Assembly: GCF_028368995.1 (NCBI RefSeq) | Contig: NZ_JAQNDL010000001.1 | Location: 2,568,001 to 2,632,000, forward strand | DNA: 64,000 nucleotides | Source of the DNA: Nannocystis bainbridge | GTDB taxonomy: Bacteria; Myxococcota_A; Polyangia; Nannocystales; Nannocystaceae | Direction of reading: 5' to 3' | Shown here: one piece after another, positions 47,080-55,000 of the stretch | Layout: each line of letters starts with the position of its first letter | How positions within the stretch are numbered: the first letter of the stretch is position 1 | The notes under the pieces: model-generated | The model's database searches: none | Told to the model about the DNA's origin: nothing | Seen by the model: only the letters and a program-made list of their open reading frames with translations | Translations under genes and position numbers: made by a program

Positions 47080-47172
47080 TATGTCCCGAGGGACAGGCGC
47101 CGCCGCGCGGGCGACCTGTCCTTCGAGACATCACCAGCCGCGCCATCCGCCGCATGTCCCTCGGGACACTTT
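47080..47172. repeat. Three 14-bp repeat pairs upstream of the SulP gene
   Basis: TATG 47080/CAGG 47094, CCTG 47115/CATC 47129 and CATG 47153/CACT 47167. Confidence 0.72.
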
Positions 47173-47322
47173 TATTCGAGTCGCCGCGGCTCGCCCCCGA
47201 GAGCCCCGGCGTGCTCGGCAGGCCGCTGCGGCCCTGCGCTGGCCCCGGCGGCCCCGCGGACGGGGTTCGCCGGCCGCCCGCTGTAGCCGGCGCGACAACG
47301 TGCCACACTCGCCCGCGCCCGC

Positions 47323-49026
47323 ATGTCGCCCCTCGAGCCCAAGCGCCGCGCGCTCCTGCGCTGGACCGTCGGCTACACGCGCCCTGACTTCACCGCCGAC
47401 CTGCTGGCGGGCGCGACCACGGCGGTGCTGCTCGTGCCGCAGGCGATGGCTTACGCCATGCTCGCCGGCCTGCCGCCGATCGCTGGCCTCTACGCCGCCC
47501 TCGCCCCGCCGCTCGTCTACGCCGTGCTCGGCACCTCGCGGCGGCTCGCGGTCGGCCCCGTCGCGCTCGACTCGCTGCTCACCGCCGCCGCTCTTGCTCC
47601 GCTGGCTGGCGGCGACCTCGGCACCTACGTGGCCGCGGCCGCCGCCCTGGCGATCCTCGCTGGCAGCTTCCAGGCGCTGACCGGCGCCCTGCGCCTCGGC
47701 TTCGTCGTCAACTTCCTCTCGCTGCCGGTGCTGCGCGGCTTCACCTCGGCCGCCGCGATCCTCATCATCGCCAGCCAGCTCGGCTCGTTGCTCGGGCTGC
47801 GGCTGCCGAGCAGCGCCGCCATGTGGCCGCTGCTCGTCGCCCTCGCCGAGCAGTTGCGGGCCGTGCACCTGCCGACCGTCGCCCTCGGCCTCGGCGCCGT
47901 GCTCACCCTCGTCGCCCTCGGCAATTTCCGCGGCAAGGCCCTGCTCGTGGTCGTGCTCGCCACCGTCGCCGGGCACCTGTTTGCCCTCGACGACCGCGGC
48001 CTCGCCCTGCTCGGTCCGGTGCCCTCGGGCCTGCCCGTGCCGACGTGGCCCGCCGTCGACGGCGAGTTGCTGCTCGCCCTCGCCCCCGCGGCCGCGCTGA
48101 TCGCCCTCATCTCGTTCATGGAGGCGTTCTCGTCCGGTCTCGCCGTCGCGCGCCGCGGCGAGGTCGTCGAGCCCGACCAGGAGCTGCTCGCGCTCGGCTT
48201 CGCCAACATCGCCGCCGGCCTCGTGCGCGGCTACCCGATCGCCGGCGGCCTGTCGCGCACCGCCGTCAACGCCCAGGCCGGCGCTCGCAGCCCGCTCGCC
48301 GGCGTCGTCACGGCCGCGATCGTCGCCCTCACCCTCGCGCTGTTCGCCCCGCTGCTCGCCACGCTGCCGCGCGCCGTGCTGTCGGCGATCATCGTCGTCG
48401 CCGTCGCGCGCCTGGTCGACGTCGCGTTCGTCCGTCAGCTCCGGCGCACTCGCCCCCGCGAGCTCCTGCCGCTGGCGATCACCTTCGCCACCACCCTCGC
48501 GCTCGGCGTCGGCCTCGGCCTCGCGTTCGGCGTCGGCGCCTCGCTGCTGCTGTTCGTGCTCCGCACCACCCGCCCGCACACCGCCTTGCTCGGCCGCCTG
48601 CCGGGCACGCAGGTCTACCGCAACGTCCTCCGCTTCCCCGACGCCGAGACCGTGCGCGGGGTCGTGATCATCCGCCTCGACGCGCCGCTGTACTTCGCCA
48701 ACGCGACCTACCTGATCGACGAGATCCGGCGCCGGATCGCCGCCGAGCGCGCGCGCGCGGTGGTGATCGACGCCGGCGGCGTGCACGACATCGACGTCTC
48801 GGCGCTCGCCAACCTGCGCGAGTTCCTCGGCGAGCTGCGCCAGCACGGCATCGACCTGTACTTCGCCGACCTCAAGGGCCCCGTGCGCGACGTCCTGGCC
48901 CGCAGCGGCCTCACGGCGGAGCTCGGCCCCGACCGCTTCAGCTTCACCACCCACGAGGCGGTCCAGCGCGCCAGCGACGGCCTCGCCGCCTCGCCCGATC
49001 CAAGGGCGACGCAAGCCTGGCCGTGA
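47323..49026 (+). CDS. SulP-family anion transporter with STAS domain
   Basis: 567 residues with about twelve to fourteen transmembrane helices and a cytoplasmic STAS domain. DFTADLLAGATTAVLLVPQAMAYAMLAGLPPIAGLYAA is diagnostic for SulP proteins. The STAS domain (about 440-550) has GVVIIRLDAPLYFANATYL and AVVIDAGGVHDIDVSALANL, where the family often has a phosphorylatable Ser/Thr. Substrates of the family include sulfate, bicarbonate and organic anions; the specific one is not readable. The stop is directly followed by a repeat array. Confidence 0.9.
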   Translation: MSPLEPKRRALLRWTVGYTRPDFTADLLAGATTAVLLVPQAMAYAMLAGLPPIAGLYAALAPPLVYAVLGTSRRLAVGPVALDSLLTAAALAPLAGGDLGTYVAAAAALAILAGSFQALTGALRLGFVVNFLSLPVLRGFTSAAAILIIASQLGSLLGLRLPSSAAMWPLLVALAEQLRAVHLPTVALGLGAVLTLVALGNFRGKALLVVVLATVAGHLFALDDRGLALLGPVPSGLPVPTWPAVDGELLLALAPAAALIALISFMEAFSSGLAVARRGEVVEPDQELLALGFANIAAGLVRGYPIAGGLSRTAVNAQAGARSPLAGVVTAAIVALTLALFAPLLATLPRAVLSAIIVVAVARLVDVAFVRQLRRTRPRELLPLAITFATTLALGVGLGLAFGVGASLLLFVLRTTRPHTALLGRLPGTQVYRNVLRFPDAETVRGVVIIRLDAPLYFANATYLIDEIRRRIAAERARAVVIDAGGVHDIDVSALANLREFLGELRQHGIDLYFADLKGPVRDVLARSGLTAELGPDRFSFTTHEAVQRASDGLAASPDPRATQAWP

Positions 49027-49090
49027 CATGTCTACGAAGACATGCTCCTAAGAGCATATCCTCAAGAACATGTCCCTCGTGACATGTCTC
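49027..49090. repeat. 14-bp phased array, five marks, directly after the SulP stop
   Basis: CATG 49027, CATG 49041, CATA 49055, CATG 49069 and CATG 49083. The first mark begins on the base after the TGA; the junction is convergent. Confidence 0.9.
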
Positions 49091-49214
49091 AAAGAATGAG
49101 ACCGTCTGCGTCCCCGAGCCGCGGACTCCTCGTCGCTCTCCGGAGTTGCAACGCGTCGTCCGCGTCGCGCACGAGCCGCCGCGCGAGGCCTCGCGCGACG
49201 GCCCGTCGCTCCTC

Positions 49215-50018
49215 TCAACCGCGACCGAGCGCGCGGCGGATCGCCGCCTCGACCGGCACGTAGTCGCCGTCCGCCCGCTCGAGCTGGAACGGCTCGCGCG
49301 GCAACAGGGGTGGCTGCGCGAGGAATCGCGGCCGCGCCCCGCGGTGAGGCTGCGCCGAGTGGACCAGGAACGGGTGGCACAGGTACACCGTCCCGGCAGC
49401 GCCGACCGCCAGCGCCTCGGGCAGATGCGCCGACCCGGCGAACCCGTCGGCCGCGAGCTCGCCCAGGCTCAGCCCCGCCTCGCCGGCCGGCGCCAGTTGC
49501 TGCGCGATCGCCAGGTGCGAGCCGACCCGGATCCGCGTCGGCGCGTCGTCCTCGCCGACGTCGGAGAACAGGAACAACATCAGCAGCGCGCGCCCCTTCG
49601 AGGCGATGTTGGTGCGCCAGGCCATGAAGTCCGGGTTCGCGAGGCCGAAGCTGGCGTCGACGTGCCAGCCCGCGTCGCCTGGATCGGTCGGCGACGGGAA
49701 GCGCACCGGGAACGTGCCGAGCATCCCGCAGGGCGACCAGCGACCGCGCCCGACCAGCCGGTCGAAGGCGTCGCGCAGCACCGCCGTGTTCGCGGCGGCG
49801 ACGAACGGCGGCTGACCGTACATGCCGAGCCGGATCACCGGCCGCGACCAGGTCGTGGGGTCGTCGGGGTCGCAGCCGGTGTCGCGCCAGAGGATCGCGC
49901 GGGCCTCGTCGGCGAGCTCGTGCGGGAAGGCGTGGTCGATGCGGACGAAGCCGTCGCTGATGAATTTCTCGATGTCCGCGTCGCCGAGCGCGCGGAAGGA
50001 ATTGTCGTGGGCAGTCAT
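49215..50018 (-). CDS. Phytanoyl-CoA dioxygenase (PhyH) family protein
   Basis: 267 residues. PhyH enzymes are non-haem Fe(II)/2-oxoglutarate dioxygenases. The iron-binding facial triad appears as WHVDASF (His-x-Asp, about residue 119) and the distal His in FLVHSAQPHRG, followed by Arg residues that bind 2-oxoglutarate. The N-terminal ALGDADIEKFISDGFVRIDHAF is the usual family opening. Small hydroxylations in lipid or secondary metabolism are possible; the substrate is unknown. Divergent from the HNH-like gene. Confidence 0.88.
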   Translation of the reverse strand: MTAHDNSFRALGDADIEKFISDGFVRIDHAFPHELADEARAILWRDTGCDPDDPTTWSRPVIRLGMYGQPPFVAAANTAVLRDAFDRLVGRGRWSPCGMLGTFPVRFPSPTDPGDAGWHVDASFGLANPDFMAWRTNIASKGRALLMLFLFSDVGEDDAPTRIRVGSHLAIAQQLAPAGEAGLSLGELAADGFAGSAHLPEALAVGAAGTVYLCHPFLVHSAQPHRGARPRFLAQPPLLPREPFQLERADGDYVPVEAAIRRALGRG

Positions 50019-50564
50019 GTGAAGTCTCTCCGATCGCGCCGACCCGCCGCGCCGCGGGGCGCGTGAGGGCCGGCAGTTCAGCCGTGGGCGCCGGGCGCCC
50101 GGTTCGAAGCGAGGGGCTTCAAACGCCTTGGAAGAAGGCCGAAGCGATCGTGAACATCATCATGTCGCGTCCACCCTAGCCGACCCGGGCCCGCGGTTCA
50201 AGCCGCCGCCGCGGTCGTCGAACTTCATGTCTCATGGGACATGTTTTAGTTCGGCACCTCTCCCGCGAGCAGGCGCGCACGGCGACGAGAATGTCGGATG
50301 GGACATGTCCCGTCGACCATCCCATGTTTCGGCGAACGGCACCGGCCCACCCCGCGAGGACCTGCCCACCGCCGCGTCCGCTCGCCGCCGACGGCATGAA
50401 AGCGAGCGCCTCGTCCCCGCCCAATCGCGCGCCAGCGCCCGCGGCGACGACCTCGCGCAAAACGCCCTCCAGCGGCCCCGGCGGGCGCCTCCCCGCCGGT
50501 TCGGATGGTCCGCTCCAGATAACGCAGCTCGCGTATACGAGCCCTGCAACCCCGGGCGAACACC
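50019..50564. other. Divergent intergenic region, 546 bp
   Basis: No gene is supported. It contains 14-bp units at 50226/50240 and 50290/50304/50318, and a GC-rich hairpin-like region around 50084-50103. A TTCGAAGC sequence near 50104 looks like a tRNA T-loop but no acceptor or anticodon stem can be drawn. Confidence 0.5.
50226..50325. repeat. 14-bp repeat units in a divergent junction
   Basis: CATG 50226/50240, then AATG 50290, CATG 50304 and CATC 50318. Confidence 0.7.
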
Positions 50565-50984
50565 ATGGCCTTCGACAGCGACACCCTCAACTCGATCTAC
50601 GCGTCCACTCAGGGCTTCTGTCATCGTTGCCGCCGCAAGCTCGCGTTCTCGCGGTTCGGTTGCGACGACGGTCGCGGCGCCTGGGACATCGACGCCGTCC
50701 GTCCGCACCCCAAGGTCACCGCCTTGCTGCCGGGCTGCCTGCGCTGCGTGCAGAAGCCGACCCCACGGCGCGTGCCGAGGCGAACCTCCGCACCGGCGCC
50801 CGCGGTCGTCGTCGACAAAAAGCCGGCCGCGAGCGAACCCCATGGCGAGCCGCCCGGGACCTCCGACGAGCCGCCGATCGGCGACACCGCCCTCGTCGGC
50901 GGCGCCGCCGGGGCCGTGCTCGGCGGCCTGTGGGGCGCCGTGCTCGGCGGCCTCATCGCCATCGGCCTCCAGCTGTGGGGCTGA
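50565..50984 (+). CDS. Degenerate HNH/zinc-ribbon-like protein with C-terminal Gly-rich membrane segment
   Basis: 139 residues. The N-terminal half has CHRCRRKLAFSRFGC...GAWDIDAVRP...LPGCLRC, the spacing of an HNH endonuclease-type zinc module, but the catalytic His of the HNH core (usually in a D/E-H dyad) is absent (WDID). A Pro/Ala hinge (about 63-105) leads to a Gly-zipper membrane segment, GGAAGAVLGGLWGAVLGGLIAIG. It may have become a structural membrane protein. It stands alone between divergent PhyH and convergent AgmX-domain genes. Confidence 0.7.
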   Translation: MAFDSDTLNSIYASTQGFCHRCRRKLAFSRFGCDDGRGAWDIDAVRPHPKVTALLPGCLRCVQKPTPRRVPRRTSAPAPAVVVDKKPAASEPHGEPPGTSDEPPIGDTALVGGAAGAVLGGLWGAVLGGLIAIGLQLWG

Positions 50985-50994
50985 TTTTTAAAGA

Positions 50995-51012
50995 CATGGC
51001 TTGAAGGACATA
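50995..51012. repeat. 14-bp repeat unit in a convergent junction
   Basis: CATG 50995 and CATA 51009, beside the hairpin at 51030-51062. Confidence 0.65.
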
Positions 51013-51029
51013 TCGCTTATCTGACCTGA

Positions 51030-51062
51030 CCCGTGCGAGCTCGGCACCCGAGCTCGCACGGG
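51030..51062. terminator. Bidirectional terminator hairpin
   Basis: CCCGTGCGAGCTCGG-cac-CCGAGCTCGCACGGG is a perfect 15-bp stem with a 3-base loop between two convergent genes. It is perfectly symmetric and so could serve both strands; no long U-run is present. Confidence 0.8.
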
Positions 51063-51091
51063 TTCCTTGCGCTCGACCGACGAGCGGTCGC

Positions 51092-51457
51092 TCAGCCGGG
51101 CACGAACTCGAACGGGTAGCTCACCTGCACCCAGCCGTCGCTGGACGCCGGGAACTTCCACGTCTGCACGGCCGCCGCCACGCAGCTCTCGACCTTCGCG
51201 TCGGCGATCGTCGAGCCTTGCTGGATCTGGCTACTGCTGACCTCCCCGCTGGGGACGATCTCGAAGTCCACCGTCAGCTTGCCGGCCAGCGTCGGTTTGC
51301 GCGCCAGGCCCTCGTCATAACATTGGCGGACCTCCTGGAGGTGCGTTTGCACGACCTCGCGGATCTCCTCCTTGTCGAGCGGGACGCCGCCGGCCTGGGC
51401 CGGGCCCGTCGCCGTCACGATCGTGGTGATGAGCCCTGCTGAAAACAATCTGCGCAT
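51092..51457 (-). CDS. Exported AgmX/PglI C-terminal domain (TonB-like) protein
   Basis: 121 residues with a signal peptide (about 1-23). The mature part is the AgmX/PglI C-terminal domain known from myxobacterial gliding and adventurous-motility proteins: EVVQTHLQEVRQCYDEGLARKPTLAGKLTVDFEIVPSGEV and CVAAAVQTWKFPAS. Here it stands alone without the long N-terminal part of AgmX. A free-standing periplasmic energy-coupling or scaffold role is possible. Confidence 0.82.
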   Translation of the reverse strand: MRRLFSAGLITTIVTATGPAQAGGVPLDKEEIREVVQTHLQEVRQCYDEGLARKPTLAGKLTVDFEIVPSGEVSSSQIQQGSTIADAKVESCVAAAVQTWKFPASSDGWVQVSYPFEFVPG

Positions 51458-51681
51458 GATGTCGTGTCTCCTGTTCGCTCCGTCTCACGAGCCCGCGAGC
51501 GCGGAGTTCCCGGGCCTGTGATCTTGTCGCCTGCCTCGATCCGCCGACGCCCGCGACTTACGAGACCCGCGGGTCGACGCGCATCTCCGGAGATCGTCAG
51601 CGGCTCGGGGCCACGGGCGCACGCGCGCATGGCCCTGGAACCCCGCCAAACAGCCCTTCTCGTGCTTTTTTGCGCCGATCG

Positions 51682-51708
51682 GGAACCCGCGGCGGCCCCG
51701 CCCGTGAC
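51682..51708 (+). promoter_or_regulatory. ECF-type promoter candidate of the sigma factor gene
   Basis: GGAAC (51682-51686) and CGT (51703-51705) are separated by 16 bases, the classic spacing for extracytoplasmic-function sigma promoters. If used, transcription would begin within a few bases of GTG 51717, giving an almost leaderless mRNA and pointing to autoregulation. Confidence 0.4.
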
Positions 51709-51716
51709 ACCCTCCC

Positions 51717-52328
51717 GTGACCGCCCTCGCCTCGCGGGACCCTGACGCCGTGCAGCCCCGACCACCGCCCGACGAGCTCGACGAACTCACCCTGGCCCGC
51801 GCGCAGCGGGGTGACGCGAGGGCGCGCAGGGACCTCGTGGTGCGCTACCAGCGGCCGGTGTTCGCCCTGCTGTCGCGCATGCTGCACGGGCGAGCCGCCG
51901 CGCCGCTGGTCGAGGACCTGGCCCAGGAGACCTTCTTGCGGGTGTTTCGCGCCCTCGAGGGCTTCGATCGCCGCGGCCCGGCGCGGCTCTCGACCTGGAT
52001 CTTGACGATCGCCAGCCGGCTGGCGATCGACGAATTGCGGCGGCGCCGGCCCGAGGTCGCCCCGATCGATCCGTCCGCCGAGCCTGCGGGCCACGCCGCC
52101 GCCGACGCCGACGCCGAGCGCGTGCGTCTGGCCGCTGCCCTGCAGCACGCGATCGACGATCTGTCCCCCGAGTTCCGCGCCGCCTTTATGCTGCGCGAGT
52201 ACCACGAGCTCGAATACTCCGAGATCGCCGACAACCTGCAGGTCGATCTCGGCACCGTGAAGTCTCGACTGTCTCGCGCTCGCGCCGCCCTGCGCCGCGC
52301 CCTGGAGGAGGTGTACCGTGCACGATGA
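51717..52328 (+). CDS. ECF-family RNA polymerase sigma factor
   Basis: 203 residues from GTG 51717. Region sigma-2 (about 30-100) has DLVVRYQRPVFALLSRML, DLAQETFLRVFRALEGFD and LSTWILTIASRLAIDELRRR; sigma-4 (about 135-195) has AIDDLSPEFRAAFMLREYHELEYSEIADNLQVDLGTVKSRLSRARAALR. It lacks the middle region of larger sigma factors. Its stop lies inside the next gene, with an 11-base overlap, and the partner protein is its probable membrane anti-sigma factor. A promoter of the type it would recognise is at 51682-51708. Confidence 0.93.
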   Translation: MTALASRDPDAVQPRPPPDELDELTLARAQRGDARARRDLVVRYQRPVFALLSRMLHGRAAAPLVEDLAQETFLRVFRALEGFDRRGPARLSTWILTIASRLAIDELRRRRPEVAPIDPSAEPAGHAAADADAERVRLAAALQHAIDDLSPEFRAAFMLREYHELEYSEIADNLQVDLGTVKSRLSRARAALRRALEEVYRAR

Positions 52329-54021
52329 ACCCCGCACCGACGCCGAGCGCCGCGCCCTCGCGGCGTTCACCGCTGCCGAGCCGCCGCCCGACTTCGCCGA
52401 CCGCGTGCTCGCGGCCGTCGCCGCCGAGGGCCAGCGCGAGCCCGGACATGTCCCGCTCGGCCGCCTGTTCGGCCTCGGCTGGCCCCGCCTCGCCGGCGTC
52501 GCCGCGGCCGGGGTCGTCGCCGTCGCCGTCGCTGCGGTCGCCGCCGCGTCCGCCGGCTGGATGCCCGCATGGACAGGTCTCTCGCGACATGTCCCCGAGG
52601 TCATGCCCGCCGAGCCCGCGCGCGACGACGCCCCGGTGACCGCGGCTCTGCCCCCGGGCCCGCCGACGCCAGCGCTGGCGCTGCCGGCCGACCTCGCGGA
52701 CCGCGTCGACGCCTACGTCGGCGCGTTCGGCCGCAACTACGGCGACGCCTTCAAGTTCCACGGCGTGGTCGGCGTGGTCAAGGACGGCGAGCTGGTGCTG
52801 ACCCGCGGCTACGGCCGGGCCGACATCGAGCGCGACAGCCCGATCGACGCCGACACGAAGTTCAAGATCGGCTCGCTGACCCAGACCTTCACCGCAGTGG
52901 CGGTGCTGCAGCTGCGCGACCGCGGCCTCGTCGACCTCGACGCACCTGTCCGCAAGTACATCCCCGACTATCCGGCGCTCGGCAACCGGATCACCGTGCG
53001 CCACCTGCTCACCCACACCTCGGGGATCCCCAGCTACACCGACGCGGCCGTGTTCGCGGTCGGGCACACGCGCGCCGTCGCGGCCGCCGACGTGCGGGCG
53101 ATCTTCCAGGACATCGAGCTGGAGTTCGCGCCGGGCACCGACTTCGACCTCAGCAACTCGGGTTATTTCATGCTCGGGCTGTTGGTCGAGCAGGTCGCGC
53201 GCCAGCCGTTCGCCGACTACCTGCGGGAGAACGTGCTCGCGCCCGCGGGTATGAAGAACAGCGGGGTCGGCCTCGCCGCGACCGCGCTCGGCCACGAGTT
53301 CGACGAGAACGAGGTGCTCGTGCCCGCGGCGCAGCGCCATCCTTCGGCCTACGGCGCGGCCGCCGGCATGGTCTCGACCGCCGCCGACCTGGCCCGCTGG
53401 GACCGCGCCCTGCGCACCCCGGGCCTCGTGCTGGCGCAGAAGAGCCTCGACGAGATGACGACCGTCGTGCGCGACGAGTACGGCATGGGCTGGTTCGTGC
53501 GCACCGACGCCACCGGACCTATCGCCTGGCACCCCGGCGGCGTCGAGGGTTACAACGCCACGATCGCCCGCTTCCTCGGCGACGGCGTGACCGTGTTCGT
53601 GCTGGCCAACACCGAGGCCGTCGACACCCGCGCGATCGCCTACGACGTGGCGCAGATCGCCCACGGCGGCGACGTCGCGCCGCCGCGCGAGTACGACGAG
53701 ATCCGGCTTTCGAGCGCGCAGCTCGGTCGCTACGTCGGCACCTTCGCGTTGACCGAGACGTCGCACAAGCAGCTGAAGGGCTTGGTCGAGGACGGCGAGC
53801 TCCTGGCGATCGAGCAGGTCCGCGTGTTCCGCACCGGCGACCGCCTGTGGATGAACGTGCCGGAGCACGGCGACAAATGGATGCACTTCATGGGCGACGA
53901 CCGGTTCTTCTTCAAAGATCCGTCGGCCACGATCGCCGAGTTCGGGCCTCCGGGCGCCCCCGTCGCTCATCTCACGCTGCAGTCCGGGGAACTGCGTTTC
54001 ATCCTCAAGAAGAAGGAGTGA
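52318..54021 (+). CDS. Anti-sigma-like membrane protein with degenerate beta-lactamase/PBP-fold sensor
   Basis: 567 residues from GTG 52318, overlapping the sigma gene. Residues 1-45 (ERRALAAFTAAEPPPDFADRV) resemble the short cytoplasmic part of myxobacterial anti-sigma factors. A transmembrane helix spans about 58-80. From about 125 to 460 the protein is a class C beta-lactamase-like serine-hydrolase domain. The nucleophile motif reads S186-L-T-Q189 (SxxK lacks Lys), the YxN motif reads L278-S-N280 (lacks Tyr), but the third motif H405-P-G is kept. A C-terminal module (about 465-567, RYVGTFALTETS...) is DUF3471-like. The likely outcome is ligand binding without hydrolysis: a cell-wall or lactam sensor wired to the sigma factor. 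In-frame repeat units give RHVPEVMPAEP in the linker. Confidence 0.85.
   Translation: MHDEPRTDAERRALAAFTAAEPPPDFADRVLAAVAAEGQREPGHVPLGRLFGLGWPRLAGVAAAGVVAVAVAAVAAASAGWMPAWTGLSRHVPEVMPAEPARDDAPVTAALPPGPPTPALALPADLADRVDAYVGAFGRNYGDAFKFHGVVGVVKDGELVLTRGYGRADIERDSPIDADTKFKIGSLTQTFTAVAVLQLRDRGLVDLDAPVRKYIPDYPALGNRITVRHLLTHTSGIPSYTDAAVFAVGHTRAVAAADVRAIFQDIELEFAPGTDFDLSNSGYFMLGLLVEQVARQPFADYLRENVLAPAGMKNSGVGLAATALGHEFDENEVLVPAAQRHPSAYGAAAGMVSTAADLARWDRALRTPGLVLAQKSLDEMTTVVRDEYGMGWFVRTDATGPIAWHPGGVEGYNATIARFLGDGVTVFVLANTEAVDTRAIAYDVAQIAHGGDVAPPREYDEIRLSSAQLGRYVGTFALTETSHKQLKGLVEDGELLAIEQVRVFRTGDRLWMNVPEHGDKWMHFMGDDRFFFKDPSATIAEFGPPGAPVAHLTLQSGELRFILKKKE
52569..52608. repeat. 14-bp repeat in the linker of the beta-lactamase-fold protein
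   Basis: CATG 52569 (out of phase), then CAGG 52574, CATG 52588 and CATG 52602 at 14-bp spacing; one more CATG is at 52447. Confidence 0.75.
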
Positions 54022-54073
54022 TCCGCAGTAATCCGCAGCGAGCCGGCGAGCCGCAGCGGGCGCCGAGCGATAT

Positions 54074-54103
54074 TTGACAACGCCGCGCCGGCGCTCGTAT
54101 CGT
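54074..54103 (+). promoter_or_regulatory. Sigma-70-like promoter before the Lys-rich lipoprotein gene
   Basis: TTGACA (54074-54079) and TATCGT (54098-54103) with an 18-base spacer. The ATG of the gene is 21 bases after the -10 end. Confidence 0.6.
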
Positions 54104-54124
54104 GCCGGCTGGGGGATCTGCTCA

Positions 54125-54862
54125 ATGTCCAAACGTTCTGTACTCTCGGGCCATGTCGTGACGCGCAGCTTGATGTTCGCCCTGCCGTGGGCGCTCCTGG
54201 CCGCGCCCGCTTGCGACGGCGGCGAGCGCAAGTCGATCGCCGACCAGATCGGTCCGCCGACCAAGAAGCTGTCGGAGCTCAAGCAGGACAGCGGCGTGTC
54301 GGATGAGGAGCTGGCGCGCCGCCGCAAGGAGGCCGGCTTCAAGACCAAGTCCGAGGTCGACGCCGAGCTGGCGGCCGAGAACGCCAAGGAGATGGAGAAG
54401 TCCGAGCGCGAGTGGATCAAGACGCGCATCAAGGAGTACAAGCAGCTCGACGTCGACACCCGCAAGTTCATCGACGACGTCGAGAAAGAGGCCGGCAAGT
54501 GGGCCGCCGCCAAGGACCCGCAGAAGGCCGCCGACAAGGGCGTCAAGCCGCTGCAGGACCGCTTCAAGGCGCTGATCAAGCAGATCGACAAGCTGTCCGA
54601 GCGCAGCACCAAGGGCGGCAACACCCAGGCCAGCTACAACAAGCTGTTCCGCCCGCTCGAGGAGGTCGCGAACAACCTCGGGCCGGCGATCGCCAGCGAG
54701 GCCGGGTTCACCGAGGCCCTCAAGAACGCGCGCACCGAGCTCGATGGGCTCGACAAGGCGCTCGAGGAGATCGAGAAGGACGAGACCCTCACGGTCAACA
54801 AGTTCAAAGACGGCGAGGGTGAGGGCGACGCCGAGGCCAAGGACGCGAAGAAGAAGAAGTAA
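54125..54862 (+). CDS. Lys/Glu-rich coiled-coil lipoprotein, unknown function
   Basis: 245 residues from ATG 54125 (MSKRSVLSG). A signal peptide ends at LLAAPACDGG. The mature protein is strongly charged and helical (KSEREWIKTRIKEYKQLDVDTRKFIDDVEKEA, DRFKALIKQIDKLSERS, TELDGLDKALEEIEKDE) and ends in a Lys tail. Coiled-coil character suggests a structural or partner-binding role in the periplasm. It is preceded by its own promoter and is not part of the sigma operon. No family recognised. Confidence 0.75.
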   Translation: MSKRSVLSGHVVTRSLMFALPWALLAAPACDGGERKSIADQIGPPTKKLSELKQDSGVSDEELARRRKEAGFKTKSEVDAELAAENAKEMEKSEREWIKTRIKEYKQLDVDTRKFIDDVEKEAGKWAAAKDPQKAADKGVKPLQDRFKALIKQIDKLSERSTKGGNTQASYNKLFRPLEEVANNLGPAIASEAGFTEALKNARTELDGLDKALEEIEKDETLTVNKFKDGEGEGDAEAKDAKKKK

Positions 54863-55000
54863 GGGCGAGCGCCGCCGCGCGCGCCCTGGCGCGATTTCTC
54901 CAGGGCGGCCTCCATCCCTCTCCGTCACGCCCCTCCCGTCCGCGCGCAGGCGTTTGCGGGCGGCGGACAGCGGTTCGGTCGCGTATCCTCCCGGCCACCG

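Noticed and set aside
50084..50140. Possible tRNA (TTCGAAGC T-loop-like)
   Set aside because: No acceptor, D or anticodon stem can be formed and the T-stem does not pair.
52944..52961. CCTG/CATC pair in the beta-lactamase-like domain
   Set aside because: It encodes VRKYIPDYP, a common segment of this fold, so coincidence is likely.
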